A stretch of 64,000 bases of DNA. It comes from PFL25 sp046260155 (GTDB lineage: Bacteria; Chloroflexota; Anaerolineae; Anaerolineales; UBA4823). The position numbers and the translations under genes were made by a program. The notes below the pieces were generated by a model. It was not told the origin of the DNA. It saw only the letters and a program-made list of their open reading frames with translations, and did not search any database. This document shows, one piece after another, positions 26,031 to 34,690 of this stretch (position 1 is its first letter; every line of letters starts with the position of its first letter). The DNA lies in assembly GCA_046260155.1 (NCBI GenBank), contig JBJYXV010000074.1:129386-193385 (forward strand). The letters run 5' to 3'.

Positions 26031-27950
26031 ATGGGAACAATAATTGCCTCCGCAGATAAAGCCCAGATTGAATCCTTAGCAGCACATGCCTCCACTACCA
26101 CCATGCGCCGTCGCGCACAATTGCTGCTATTGTATGATCAGGGGCTAGACACCCAGGCAGTTGCTGACCAGGTAGACTTATCTGCAAGCCGTGCACGCTA
26201 CTGGCGCAGACGCTACCTGTTCGAAGGTATGCAAATCTTCGCTGGCAGTAGTTTGAACATACCCTCATCCACACCAGTTCCAGGGAATGAGGAAACTCAA
26301 GACCTGCAACTCTTGCCGGAGAAAATCCCGGCTGAACAAATCTCCAAATCTGCTAAATCTTTACCGAAAGAGACTCCAGCTGAGAATCCACCAGTCTCCC
26401 TGGCTGAATTACGCCAACGTTATCCATCCAATCTACACCAAGCTGAACACAGGCGAGATTTAGCCTTGACGCTGTTCGATGCCTTCCAACCCATCCACCA
26501 CCTGCCAAGTGAATTACGCCGCTTGCTCGAAGTCGCTGCTTTGCTCCAGTACCTTACGGAGAATCAACAGGATGATAGCTCTACGAAATCTGGGTACCTC
26601 TTCATCCTATCGAATCCCCTGACAGATTTAACTGAGTCGGAAACCAAGCTCGTCGAGACCACCCTGGCCTCCCTGCATGGTAAAGTAAAATACCCGCGCT
26701 CACCTACCAAGCGTGATCAAATTTTATCCCCTGCGGAACACGAGGCACTCACGCTAGCAGCCCTGCTTCGAATAGCACATGGCCTGGATACTTCGCAGAC
26801 TCAGACAACTGTGATCAGCTCTATCGAAATTAAACCAGAGCAAATCACTCTTTCGATCAAAGGTCCACAAGCAAAATTAGATGTTCGCAAGGCAGGTAAA
26901 TCCAGCAAATTATGGACTCGCCTGTATGGGCAAAAAATTCGTCTTCAAGTTATCTACCAGATAGAGACGGACCAAGATAAGCGCCTGGAAGAGCTCATTA
27001 GCCGGACAAAACCCGGCATCGAACCCAATGATGCACTGGCCGAAGCAGGTCGCAAAGTGATGGGTTTCCATTTTGCCCAGATGATTCTCCACGAGGCTGG
27101 CACGCGGCTCGGAGAGGATATTGAAGAGCTGCATGACATGCGTGTCGCTACTCGCCGCATGCGGGCAGCTTTTGAAGTTTTCGGAGAGGCTTTTAATCGC
27201 AAAGCTTTAAAAATTCATCTTAAAGGTTTACGTGCAACGGGTCGTGCCCTGGGCCGTGTCCGTGACCTGGATGTGTTTATGGAAAAAGCCCAGCAATACC
27301 TGGACACACTGCCTCAAGAGCAGCGCGACGGTCTGGACCCACTACTGACACTTTGGAAGGAGGAGCGTCGTTCAGACCGGATTGAAATGCTTGCATACCT
27401 GAACAGTGAAGACTATGCAACTTTCAAACGCAGGTTCCTCACCTTTGTCTCCACGCCTGGGGCAGGTGCGAAAGTTATTCCCGCCAATCATCCCTACCAG
27501 GTGCAGCATGTCGTTCCTATTCTGGTATATACCCGATTAGCTTCAGTACTCTCATTCGGCACAACCATCGACTCCGCCACCACCGACCAGCTGCATGCCT
27601 TGCGAATTGAGTTTAAAAAATTACGCTACACCCTGGAATTCTTCAGTGAAGTTTTAGGTGAGGAGAGCAAGGGCTTGATCACCGAGATTAAATCGCTACA
27701 GGATCACCTCGGAGATCTCAATGATGCAGATGTCGCTTGTATGATTTTAAGGGAGTTTCTGGATAACTGGGAAGCAAATCAAGAATACCTGCCGATCAAC
27801 GAAAGAGAAAATCCTGAGCCCATCGTAGCATACTTGGCGAATAAGCATGCTGAGCGCTACTTTTTAACCACTACGTTTCAAGACGTCTGGAAAAAATTCG
27901 ACCAACCCGAGACAAGATCCAATTTTGCGTTGGCTATATCCGTATTGTAA
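26031..27950 (+). CDS. HTH, degenerate HD-like domain and CHAD domain fusion
   Basis: 639 residues in three parts. Residues about 20-70 form a homeodomain-like HTH of transposase type (R-R-R-A-Q-L-L-L-L-Y-D-Q-G-L, then A-R-Y-W-R-R-R-Y). Residues about 125-315 resemble the C-terminal HD-type domain of Ppx/GppA exopolyphosphatases (L-F-D-A-F-Q-P-I, L-L-E-V-A-A-L-L, L-L-R-I-A-H-G-L-D), but the H-D metal ligands are replaced (A-L-L-Q-Y-L). Residues about 335-639 are a CHAD domain (H-D-M-R-V-A-T-R-R-M-R, later L-R-I-E-F-K-K-L-R-Y). CHAD domains bind polyphosphate through basic helices. It sits 3 bp after ppk1. I infer a polyphosphate-binding protein that might also bind DNA. Confidence 0.85.
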   Translation: MGTIIASADKAQIESLAAHASTTTMRRRAQLLLLYDQGLDTQAVADQVDLSASRARYWRRRYLFEGMQIFAGSSLNIPSSTPVPGNEETQDLQLLPEKIPAEQISKSAKSLPKETPAENPPVSLAELRQRYPSNLHQAEHRRDLALTLFDAFQPIHHLPSELRRLLEVAALLQYLTENQQDDSSTKSGYLFILSNPLTDLTESETKLVETTLASLHGKVKYPRSPTKRDQILSPAEHEALTLAALLRIAHGLDTSQTQTTVISSIEIKPEQITLSIKGPQAKLDVRKAGKSSKLWTRLYGQKIRLQVIYQIETDQDKRLEELISRTKPGIEPNDALAEAGRKVMGFHFAQMILHEAGTRLGEDIEELHDMRVATRRMRAAFEVFGEAFNRKALKIHLKGLRATGRALGRVRDLDVFMEKAQQYLDTLPQEQRDGLDPLLTLWKEERRSDRIEMLAYLNSEDYATFKRRFLTFVSTPGAGAKVIPANHPYQVQHVVPILVYTRLASVLSFGTTIDSATTDQLHALRIEFKKLRYTLEFFSEVLGEESKGLITEIKSLQDHLGDLNDADVACMILREFLDNWEANQEYLPINERENPEPIVAYLANKHAERYFLTTTFQDVWKKFDQPETRSNFALAISVL

Positions 27951-27960
27951 TCAATCCGGA

Positions 27961-28728
27961 TTAATGTTCTAAAACCCACTCCAAATCCCGGCCATGAATG
28001 AGCATTTCACCGAAGGCCTTGGGTAAACCATTCTTCCGGATGGCTTTCACAGCTTCTCCAATCTCATAATTTAACCGGTAGTGGCTGACCTGCAACCGGG
28101 TCCCAGTGATTTGCAGGATAGCATAAGCTGCACGCGGGTTTCCATCTCCGGGTCTGCCTACACTACCGGTATTAATAAATAGTGTATTCCCTATCCTGCG
28201 AGTAAACGCTTCGTGAGAATGCCCACAAACAATTGCTGCAAATTCAGCTTCATAGTTGTGCTCAGCAATATTTTTCAATTCCCACAAACGCTCATCAGGG
28301 GTGCTTTTGTCCAGCACTTCCTCATTAGAAAGCGGGCTGGCATGGACCAGTAAAAATTCCTGGTCTCCGACCACCAGACGGCGCTCTTCTGGAAGAGAAG
28401 CCAGGTAAGCCCGGCTCTCAGGGGAAAGGTTCTGGTATGCCCATTGGAACGCCATCCATTTCTGCGCTTGTTTATTTTTCCGCCACTTTTTTTCTTTCTG
28501 GGGAAATTTCAGCACCTTGATATCATAGTTGCCGATGATATTACAAAATTTCTTCTCCTGCATTCTCTTCACGACCTGATCAGGGAAGGCATTGTAGCCC
28601 ACAAAGTCGCCAATATTCCAATACATACTTACACCAAGGCTCTTGGCGTGGGATAAAACCGCTTCCAGGGCTGGCAGGTTCGCATGGACATCCCCCAGCA
28701 AGGCGATTCTTTTTTCTAGGATTTCCAT
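27961..28728 (-). CDS. Calcineurin-like metallophosphoesterase (YfcE/MJ0936 type)
   Basis: 255 residues. The five metal-binding blocks are in order: G-D-V-H-A-N, G-D-F-V-G-Y, G-N-Y-D, H-A-S-P and G-H-S-H-E-A. This set defines the dinuclear-metal phosphodiesterase fold. The arrangement and size match the family of small bacterial phosphodiesterases of unknown physiological substrate. It converges on the CHAD gene with 10 bp between stops, and follows a phosphoribosyltransferase gene by 8 bp on the same strand, so those two are probably cotranscribed. Confidence 0.9.
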   Translation of the reverse strand: MEILEKRIALLGDVHANLPALEAVLSHAKSLGVSMYWNIGDFVGYNAFPDQVVKRMQEKKFCNIIGNYDIKVLKFPQKEKKWRKNKQAQKWMAFQWAYQNLSPESRAYLASLPEERRLVVGDQEFLLVHASPLSNEEVLDKSTPDERLWELKNIAEHNYEAEFAAIVCGHSHEAFTRRIGNTLFINTGSVGRPGDGNPRAAYAILQITGTRLQVSHYRLNYEIGEAVKAIRKNGLPKAFGEMLIHGRDLEWVLEH

Positions 28729-28736
28729 AGATGACT

Positions 28737-29252
28737 CTAGGAAGATGGCTTGGGTGGAGATTCCAGCAGCACGCGATCAACGCCGCGATCAATCTCCCAG
28801 GGATAAATGATGTAGGCATCTGTGACAGCAGCAAAGTAGTTCGGTTTTGCATCGCTGAATAAACTGCGGTAGGGATTGAAATGCAGTACGCACGTATATG
28901 GATAACCTCCTGCTGCAACGACGCGGTTTTTTACCGAGGTAATTGTGCGCCCTGAACCCCAGACATCATCAACCACTAAGGTTCGCCGGTCCCGCAACAT
29001 CTCGTCATTTGGGAACTGGATAAAACGCGGCCAGACATACAGGCCAGCCTTTTCTGCCTGGGCAGGGAAGTCCACCGCGGCTGTCAAGATGTGAGTGATG
29101 TTCATCGCTTCAGCTAATATTCCACCAGGGATGATTCCGCCCCGTGTGATGATCATCATCGCCTCGAATTCACCTTCAAATTGGGGCAGCAGGTGATCGA
29201 TCAAACTATCCACATCTTTCCAGGTTAATAACTCACGCCGCATTTGATCCAT
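28737..29252 (-). CDS. Phosphoribosyltransferase (type I PRTase fold)
   Basis: 171 residues. The PRPP-binding loop is L-V-V-D-D-V-W-G-S-G-R-T, and the pyrophosphate loop T-R-G-G-I-I-P is near residue 36. This fits purine-salvage-like PRTases (xanthine/hypoxanthine type) but the hood region is not diagnostic, so the base cannot be named. AGGAG lies 7 nt before the ATG at 29252. It starts a two-gene unit with the metallophosphoesterase, which would place nucleotide handling in this operon. Confidence 0.88.
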   Translation of the reverse strand: MDQMRRELLTWKDVDSLIDHLLPQFEGEFEAMMIITRGGIIPGGILAEAMNITHILTAAVDFPAQAEKAGLYVWPRFIQFPNDEMLRDRRTLVVDDVWGSGRTITSVKNRVVAAGGYPYTCVLHFNPYRSLFSDAKPNYFAAVTDAYIIYPWEIDRGVDRVLLESPPKPSS

Positions 29253-29344
29253 CTTGCACTCCTGAGCAGTTTTTCTGCCCTCACCTATTTCCTATCATTA
29301 GATCGCTATTACTCGTTGGATGTTGAAACGACGATCACCAGATA

Positions 29345-31936
29345 TTATAGCAAGGTTGGTGGATTAACTTCAATCCGCCAGTCCCTCAGCTGCCGCCCAC
29401 GCAACAGATTGCGGGGATCTGGACCACGCAGGATGATCTGCCAGCGGTATTCACCTTTCAGCCGGGCGAAGAAAGGTGGTACCGGACCGATCATATGCGT
29501 TGCTGAACTCCCTTCTTCAGCCAACCACCCCGTGATTCTGTGAGCTAATTCATGCGCCCTTTCTTCCGCACGGTCAGCATTTAGATGCCTGAATTCTAAG
29601 CGCACAAGCTGGCTGAAGGGAGGATATCCAATTTGACGGCGTTTTTCTAACTCCTGCTGGTAGAAGGACTGGAAATCGTGCCTGGCTGCTGCCTGGATCA
29701 CGTAATGCTCCGGCTGATAAGTTTGCAGAACCACCTGCCCGCCAAGTGGACTGCGCCCCGCACGACCAGCCACCTGTGTCAATATTTGGAACGTTCGCTC
29801 TGGGGCATGGAAATCCGGCAGGTTCAGTCCCACATCTGCTAAAACTACACCAACCAGGGTTACTAAAGGAAGATCCAATCCCTTGGCCAGCATCTGGGTT
29901 CCGATCAATATATCAGCTCGCTGAGCCTGAAAATGGGCCAGGATGATCTCATGTGCACCTTTCTTGCGCGTGGTTTCGTAATCCCAGCGCAAGGTGCGTA
30001 TTCCTGGAAAAAGAGCCTGTAAATCTGATTCCACCCGCTCGGTACCGGTACCAAACTGGCGGATATGGGGGCTGCCACAATTGGGGCAGGTAGGCGGCAT
30101 TTTTCTCCGGTAGCCGCAGTGGTGGCAGATCAACGCGGGATGTGCTGCGATTTGGTCTGCTGATCCACCTGCAGGGAGATTCTTATTTATTGCCTGTACC
30201 GAGCGATGATAGATCAATGGATTGTCGCAGCGCGGACACTTCAAGCTATGACCACAATCTCGACAAAATATATAGGTTGCAGTCCCTCGCCGATTTAAAA
30301 ACAGGATCGCCTGCTGATGATCCTGCAATACCTGATATAGGGATTCTCGTAAAACACGGCTGAAGATCGAGCGATTCCCAGATTTTAATTCGACCCTCAT
30401 GTCTACGATTTTTACCGGAGGCAGTTCGATCGTTTCAGCTTGATGATCGAGGTGCCGGTAATGAGATGCTTTCGTATCTATGGAATGTTGAGCCAGCTGG
30501 CGTTGGACTGCCTGACGGTGTGCAAGAATCCGTTTTGGCAACTGCACATGATGCCATTCACCACGTAAAGCACGATAATAGCTGCCAAGATCGGGGGTAG
30601 CCGAGCCCAAAATGCAGACTGCCTTTAACAACCTGGCATATGCCACCGCAGCTTGACGGGCATGATAATATGGCGGGATTTCTCCCTGATAATAGGTAGC
30701 GTCATGGCTTTCGTCCACAACGATGAGTCCTATATCAGGCAATGGAGTAAAGAGTGCCGAGCGAGGTCCAATAATGACGGAAATATCACCCTGGCGCGCC
30801 CGGCGCCAGGTGTCATATCGTTCCCCAACGGAGAGTCGTGAATGGACCAAACCGACCTGCCCAGGAAAGCGAGTGTGAAAACGCCGAACAGTCTGCGGGG
30901 TCAGAGCAATCTCTGGGACCAAGATAATCGCTTGCTTGTCTTCCTTCAGTACATTGCTCACAGCCCGCAGATAAATTTCAGTCTTCCCGGATCCAGTTAC
31001 TCCATGCAGCAAAATTGGTGCAACGTTTCTTCCTTCCTTTGCCTGTCGGAGATCACCTTGAATTTCCTGCCAAACTTTTTCCTGGTCTTCAGTTAAAGTT
31101 GGCGCTACCTTGCTGACAAAGGATAACGTTTCCAGGGGATCACGCCATACCTCGCTTTCACCAAGTACAACCAGGTTTTTTTTCGCCAGATAACGTAAAT
31201 CGCCTAAATTTCCACCAGAGGCGGCATATACCCAGCTCACATCCACGGGTTCTGATTCTTCTTTCAGGTACTCCAAGACAGCTTGCCGTCTTTCAAGTGC
31301 CTTGGTCCCAGCCCGCCCCAACTCGTGCTCGCTGCCTTCAATTTGTTCTGGGGGAAGAGCCAGTTGCACGGTACGCACTGATTTTGGTTGCACCCTGGGC
31401 GCTGGAAGAACAGGTTCAGCCCTGATCCTCCCCAGGCGGATTAAGGCTCTTGCGGATGAACGCCACCTGGTCCGCGGAAGCGCACGATCAAACTGGCGCC
31501 CGGTTAACGGTCCTCTGTTTTCCAATAAATTCAGCATGCGGCGCTGCAGGTCTGACACGGGTTTACTGCCTGACCACTTCAAATTGTCAGCAAGGGAGTA
31601 GAGTGTATCCCCCATTTGTGAAAGACCCACTGGCAGCATAAGATTGATACACACGGAGAGAGGTGCCAATGTGCTTTCGGAGAGATATTCAGCAAGTGCG
31701 ATTTGGCCGGGGGTAACCATGACGGAACTATCGATTAATCTTTCAACCGCCCGGGTTTCAGCGACTGATGGCTGGTCCACGGCTTTCAACACCACACCCT
31801 GTACATGCTGTTTGCCAAATGGAACCTCGACCAGGTGGCCTGGAGTTATCTTCCCCTCCAGTTCAGCAGGCAGGTGGTAATGGAAAACCCCCTCCACATG
31901 GGGGACATTAACCACAATTTCTAAATAAGTGGGCAT
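29345..31936 (-). CDS. priA: Primosomal protein N' (replication restart helicase)
   Basis: 863 residues. PriA reloads the replisome at stalled forks. Visible: N-terminal 3' DNA-binding domain, Walker A H-G-V-T-G-S-G-K-T-E-I-Y, the DEAH-box variant D-E-S-H-D, G-S-A-T-P-D, and the zinc-binding cysteine array (C-R-D-C, C-P-R-C, C-H-H-C, C-P-N-C) inserted before the second helicase lobe. G-T-E-R-V-E and G-R-A-G-R complete the helicase motifs. The length is at the high end for the family. An FNR-type dyad lies 29 bp upstream of its start; the gene next upstream is the CNNM/CBS protein. Confidence 0.95.
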   Translation of the reverse strand: MPTYLEIVVNVPHVEGVFHYHLPAELEGKITPGHLVEVPFGKQHVQGVVLKAVDQPSVAETRAVERLIDSSVMVTPGQIALAEYLSESTLAPLSVCINLMLPVGLSQMGDTLYSLADNLKWSGSKPVSDLQRRMLNLLENRGPLTGRQFDRALPRTRWRSSARALIRLGRIRAEPVLPAPRVQPKSVRTVQLALPPEQIEGSEHELGRAGTKALERRQAVLEYLKEESEPVDVSWVYAASGGNLGDLRYLAKKNLVVLGESEVWRDPLETLSFVSKVAPTLTEDQEKVWQEIQGDLRQAKEGRNVAPILLHGVTGSGKTEIYLRAVSNVLKEDKQAIILVPEIALTPQTVRRFHTRFPGQVGLVHSRLSVGERYDTWRRARQGDISVIIGPRSALFTPLPDIGLIVVDESHDATYYQGEIPPYYHARQAAVAYARLLKAVCILGSATPDLGSYYRALRGEWHHVQLPKRILAHRQAVQRQLAQHSIDTKASHYRHLDHQAETIELPPVKIVDMRVELKSGNRSIFSRVLRESLYQVLQDHQQAILFLNRRGTATYIFCRDCGHSLKCPRCDNPLIYHRSVQAINKNLPAGGSADQIAAHPALICHHCGYRRKMPPTCPNCGSPHIRQFGTGTERVESDLQALFPGIRTLRWDYETTRKKGAHEIILAHFQAQRADILIGTQMLAKGLDLPLVTLVGVVLADVGLNLPDFHAPERTFQILTQVAGRAGRSPLGGQVVLQTYQPEHYVIQAAARHDFQSFYQQELEKRRQIGYPPFSQLVRLEFRHLNADRAEERAHELAHRITGWLAEEGSSATHMIGPVPPFFARLKGEYRWQIILRGPDPRNLLRGRQLRDWRIEVNPPTLL

Positions 31937-31964
31937 AAAGCCTTGCTTACAATGCTCAATTCAA

Positions 31965-31978
31965 TTGATCAAGATCAA
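31965..31978. promoter_or_regulatory. FNR/CRP-type dyad ahead of priA
   Basis: TTGAT-CAAG-ATCAA exactly fits the E. coli FNR consensus TTGAT-N4-ATCAA. It lies between the CNNM stop and the priA ATG. Such an exact match is expected less than once by chance in a window of this size, but there is no proof that a regulator binds it here. Confidence 0.35.
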
Positions 31979-31985
31979 CGAGAGA

Positions 31986-33323
31986 TTATTCACTTGAAGG
32001 TTTCTTATCCATCCGGGTCAGCTTCAGACGGTCAATCCTGAGTCCATCCATGGCTTCGATCTCGATAATCACTTGATCGCTTTCGATTTTCTCACCAACC
32101 TTAGGTATGCGTCCCATCTTGCCCAGGGTATATCCCGCGATTGTGTCGTATGCCGGATCATGCAAATCCAGTTCCAGGGAATTATTGACATCCTCCATTA
32201 AACATAATCCATCAATTAAATATGAACCGTCCACAAGGCGCTCTATTTCCGGGGTAAATTTATCAAAAGGATCACTTACCTCACCTACGATCTCTTCCAG
32301 TAAATCCTCCAGCGTCACCAAACCTGCAGTTCCCCCATACTCATCCAGGACAATGGCGATATGCTGGCGATTGTCTCGCAGGTCGTGCAGCAGCGTGCTT
32401 ACCGGTAGTGTTTCAGGAATGTACAGCGGCTCACGCACAAGCGAACGCACCGTGGATTTTTGCCAACCAGGTTCCTGCATCGTGCGTAACAGGTCCTTGA
32501 TATGGATGATCCCAATTAAATTGTCCAGATCGTCATCATAAACAGGGATCTTTGTGTAGGTAGATTCGGTTATCAAGGGCAGAATTTCGTCCAGCGGCAG
32601 GTCTGCTTCCACAGCAATGATCTCAGTCCTGGGGATCATCACCTGTCTTGCTAATAAATCTCCAAAATCGAAAATCGCATGCAGCAGCTCGCCTTCCTGC
32701 TCTGCGACAGCCCCGCCCTCAGTACTCGCGGTGACCAGCATCTTCAGCTCTTCAACGGAATGCACCAGCTGGTGACCGGAAGCTGGCTCCACGCCAACCA
32801 AGTGCAGCAGGGCATTGCCTGTCCCATTCAAGGCCCAGATGAAGGGTTTGAACAGGCGTTCACTCCATAAGGTAGGTCCGGCTACAACCAGGGAGGTGCC
32901 CTCCGGGTTCTGCAGGGCAATTGATTTTGGTGCTAATTCTCCTACCACGACATGTAGGAAAGTTATCATGGCGAAGGCCAGACCAGCCGAAAAGCTGTGG
33001 GAAAGTCCTGGACGAAATTCAGCAGGGAACAAATCCACGATCGGTTCAATCAGGTGTGATAAAGCAGGCTCTCCAATCCACCCCAGGCCGAGGCTTGCCA
33101 GTGTGATGCCAAGCTGGGTCGCCGCAATTACTCGATCTGGGTTTTTAAGAGCTTCCTGGACAGTCTCTGCCTTGGTGATACCTGCCTCAACCAACTCAGC
33201 GATCCGGGTATGGCGTACGCTGACCAGTGAAAATTCTGCTGCAACAAAAAAGCCATTCAGCAAAACTAAGACCACCACAGCAACCAATCCCAATAAATCA
33301 AGTGTAAGCGAACTTTCAATCAT
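31986..33323 (-). CDS. CNNM/CBS-domain membrane protein (CorC/HlyC-like)
   Basis: 445 residues from ATG 33323, which has AAAGG 9 nt upstream; a longer form would overlap the MEMO gene. The N-terminal CNNM (DUF21) region has four hydrophobic segments with L-L-N-G-F-F-V-A-A-E-F and G-E-L-A-P-K. Two CBS motifs follow (I-P-R-T-E-I-I-A-V, then I-A-I-V-L-D-E-Y-G-G-T-A-G). The C-terminal CorC_HlyC domain begins near F-T-P-E-I-E-R. Family members handle magnesium efflux or related cation transport. It follows the MEMO gene by 22 bp and may be cotranscribed with it and priA. Confidence 0.92.
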   Translation of the reverse strand: MIESSLTLDLLGLVAVVVLVLLNGFFVAAEFSLVSVRHTRIAELVEAGITKAETVQEALKNPDRVIAATQLGITLASLGLGWIGEPALSHLIEPIVDLFPAEFRPGLSHSFSAGLAFAMITFLHVVVGELAPKSIALQNPEGTSLVVAGPTLWSERLFKPFIWALNGTGNALLHLVGVEPASGHQLVHSVEELKMLVTASTEGGAVAEQEGELLHAIFDFGDLLARQVMIPRTEIIAVEADLPLDEILPLITESTYTKIPVYDDDLDNLIGIIHIKDLLRTMQEPGWQKSTVRSLVREPLYIPETLPVSTLLHDLRDNRQHIAIVLDEYGGTAGLVTLEDLLEEIVGEVSDPFDKFTPEIERLVDGSYLIDGLCLMEDVNNSLELDLHDPAYDTIAGYTLGKMGRIPKVGEKIESDQVIIEIEAMDGLRIDRLKLTRMDKKPSSE

Positions 33324-33345
33324 TAATGTGTACCTTTCTCTTAGG

Positions 33346-34176
33346 CTAGCGAATGATGATCGCTGCTGCGTAACCAACCACCCCCGAATAATCCCCAGTT
33401 ACATCTCCCGAGGTAGCATGTTTCAGGATTCTTACTGATTTCCCCCCCAGTTCTTTTGCTGCCCAGAGGACAGCCGCAATGGCATTTCTTCCACAAGCAA
33501 ACCCTTTACCATCTTCTTCCACCTGCAAAACACCAGCTGGATCAAACGCTTCCACGCGGTTCAACATTTCTGCATCCAGATGTTCTGCTTGAAGCTGATC
33601 ATAGAAATGAGAGAGATCACTGCTTGCAACCAGCAGTACTGATCGTTTAGAAAGTACTCTTGCCAATGATTTTCCCAGCGTCTCCACAACCCGGGGTGTT
33701 TGATCACGTAACATGATCGGTAACAAGCGAAAATTACTGGCTAAAACTCGCTGTAAGAACGGCAGCTCAATTTCCAATGAATGCTCATTATCATTTCTGA
33801 CGGGAGTGAGACCAAATCCTAGTTCAGCCTCCAGTTTACTGTTCAGCTCAGAAACTTTTTGCCTATCGATCTCAATTTCACCTAACGGTGTTTGGTATGC
33901 CTGGTGCGCGCAGGTTAGCATTGGTTGTGCATATGGCTGGTGCATCGGTGATACCACCACCACTAAATCAGGTTGTTGATCACGCACAGCCTTGAAGGCA
34001 TACCCTGCTACTGGTCCGGAATACACATGCCCTGCGTGGGGAACGATGATCCCCATTACCTGCCCGTGAATTTCAGGTAGTTGAGCAGAATTCACATAAT
34101 TATCGACACTATCAGCCAGCTGGCCAGCATCTCCGGGATACCAGCGACCAGCGATCGGGGAAGGACGTATATCCAT
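33346..34176 (-). CDS. MEMO-family protein (AmmeMemoRadiSam system protein B)
   Basis: 276 residues from ATG 34176, where the conserved start R-P-S-P-I-A-G-R-W-Y-P-G-D falls at the N-terminus; an in-frame start at 34230 adds an unrelated leader. MEMO markers are P-H-A-G-H-V-Y-S-G, S-P-M-H and F-A-C-G-R-N-A, which provide the two His and one Cys of the metal-like site known in human MEMO1, plus S-S-D-L-S-H-F. In many prokaryotes it is linked to AMMECR1 and a radical SAM protein; neither partner is adjacent here. Its chemistry is unsettled in the literature I know. It diverges from the selenoprotein gene. Confidence 0.9.
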   Translation of the reverse strand: MDIRPSPIAGRWYPGDAGQLADSVDNYVNSAQLPEIHGQVMGIIVPHAGHVYSGPVAGYAFKAVRDQQPDLVVVVSPMHQPYAQPMLTCAHQAYQTPLGEIEIDRQKVSELNSKLEAELGFGLTPVRNDNEHSLEIELPFLQRVLASNFRLLPIMLRDQTPRVVETLGKSLARVLSKRSVLLVASSDLSHFYDQLQAEHLDAEMLNRVEAFDPAGVLQVEEDGKGFACGRNAIAAVLWAAKELGGKSVRILKHATSGDVTGDYSGVVGYAAAIIIR

Positions 34177-34303
34177 CTTGCACCTTTTTCCCATAACCTG
34201 AACACTTATTCTTTGCTCTGATTTTAACATAATCCTTGGTCTTCTTAATTAGCATGCAGTGTTCCCCTAAAGAGATCAGGACTGACGTTTGGCCCGGGTC
34301 CTA

Positions 34304-34312
34304 TGTTATACT
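34304..34312 (+). promoter_or_regulatory. Extended -10 promoter for the SelW-like gene
   Basis: TGTTATACT, one base from the extended -10 consensus, about 67 nt before the ATG at 34380. A C-T-G-A-C-G -35-like hexamer at 34282 is 19 bp away, so recognition probably relies on the extended element. Confidence 0.45.
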
Positions 34313-34379
34313 AACCGCTCCAAAAAACTTTCATTCTTGATGGATTAAAGGTCATCCGGATGAACCAGGAGACGCATAC

Positions 34380-34622
34380 ATGACACACGACGTTGAATTG
34401 GTATATTGTGCAGTTTGACACTATACTGATCGAGCTGTCAGTTTGACAGCTGAATTGCTGAGAGAATTTGAGTATGAGATCGGAACGTTCTCACTGGTAC
34501 CCTCGGATGGAGGCAGATTCGAGGTCAGTGTCGATGGAGACTTGATCTATTCAAAGCTGCGAACGAATCGCCATGCCGAACCAGGCGAAGTTGCCGGTTT
34601 ACTTCGCAAGGTCCTCGAGTAA
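34380..34622 (+). CDS. SelW-like (Rdx family) selenoprotein
   Basis: 80 residues, read through TGA at 34416-34418. The N-terminus M-T-H-D-V-E-L-V-Y-C10-A-V-U13 gives the C-x-x-U redox motif of SelW/Rdx proteins at the correct place after the first beta strand. The remaining sequence also fits the family: a helix with L-T-A-E-L-L-R-E-F, then L-V-P-S-D-G-G-R-F-E-V-S-V-D-G-D-L-I-Y-S-K-L-R. Read as two fragments neither side would be a gene. AGGAG lies 8 nt before the ATG. A perfect 8-bp hairpin begins 14 nt after the TGA. The family is a thioredoxin-fold oxidoreductase with a glutathione/thiol link in animals; the bacterial function is unknown. Confidence 0.88.
34433..34451 (+). promoter_or_regulatory. 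Candidate SECIS hairpin for the SelW-like gene
   Basis: AGCTGTCA (34433-34440) and TGACAGCT (34444-34451) form a perfect 8-bp stem with loop GTT. It starts 14 nt after the TGA (34416-34418). The G-T-T at the apex resembles the loop of the DsbA-cyclophilin hairpin at 9122-9139. Confidence 0.65.
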
Positions 34623-34690
34623 CAGATCATACGGGCAAGGGACACGGGATCAGATCTTCCCAACATCCCCTGCTGCTTTATTTAAGCCTT

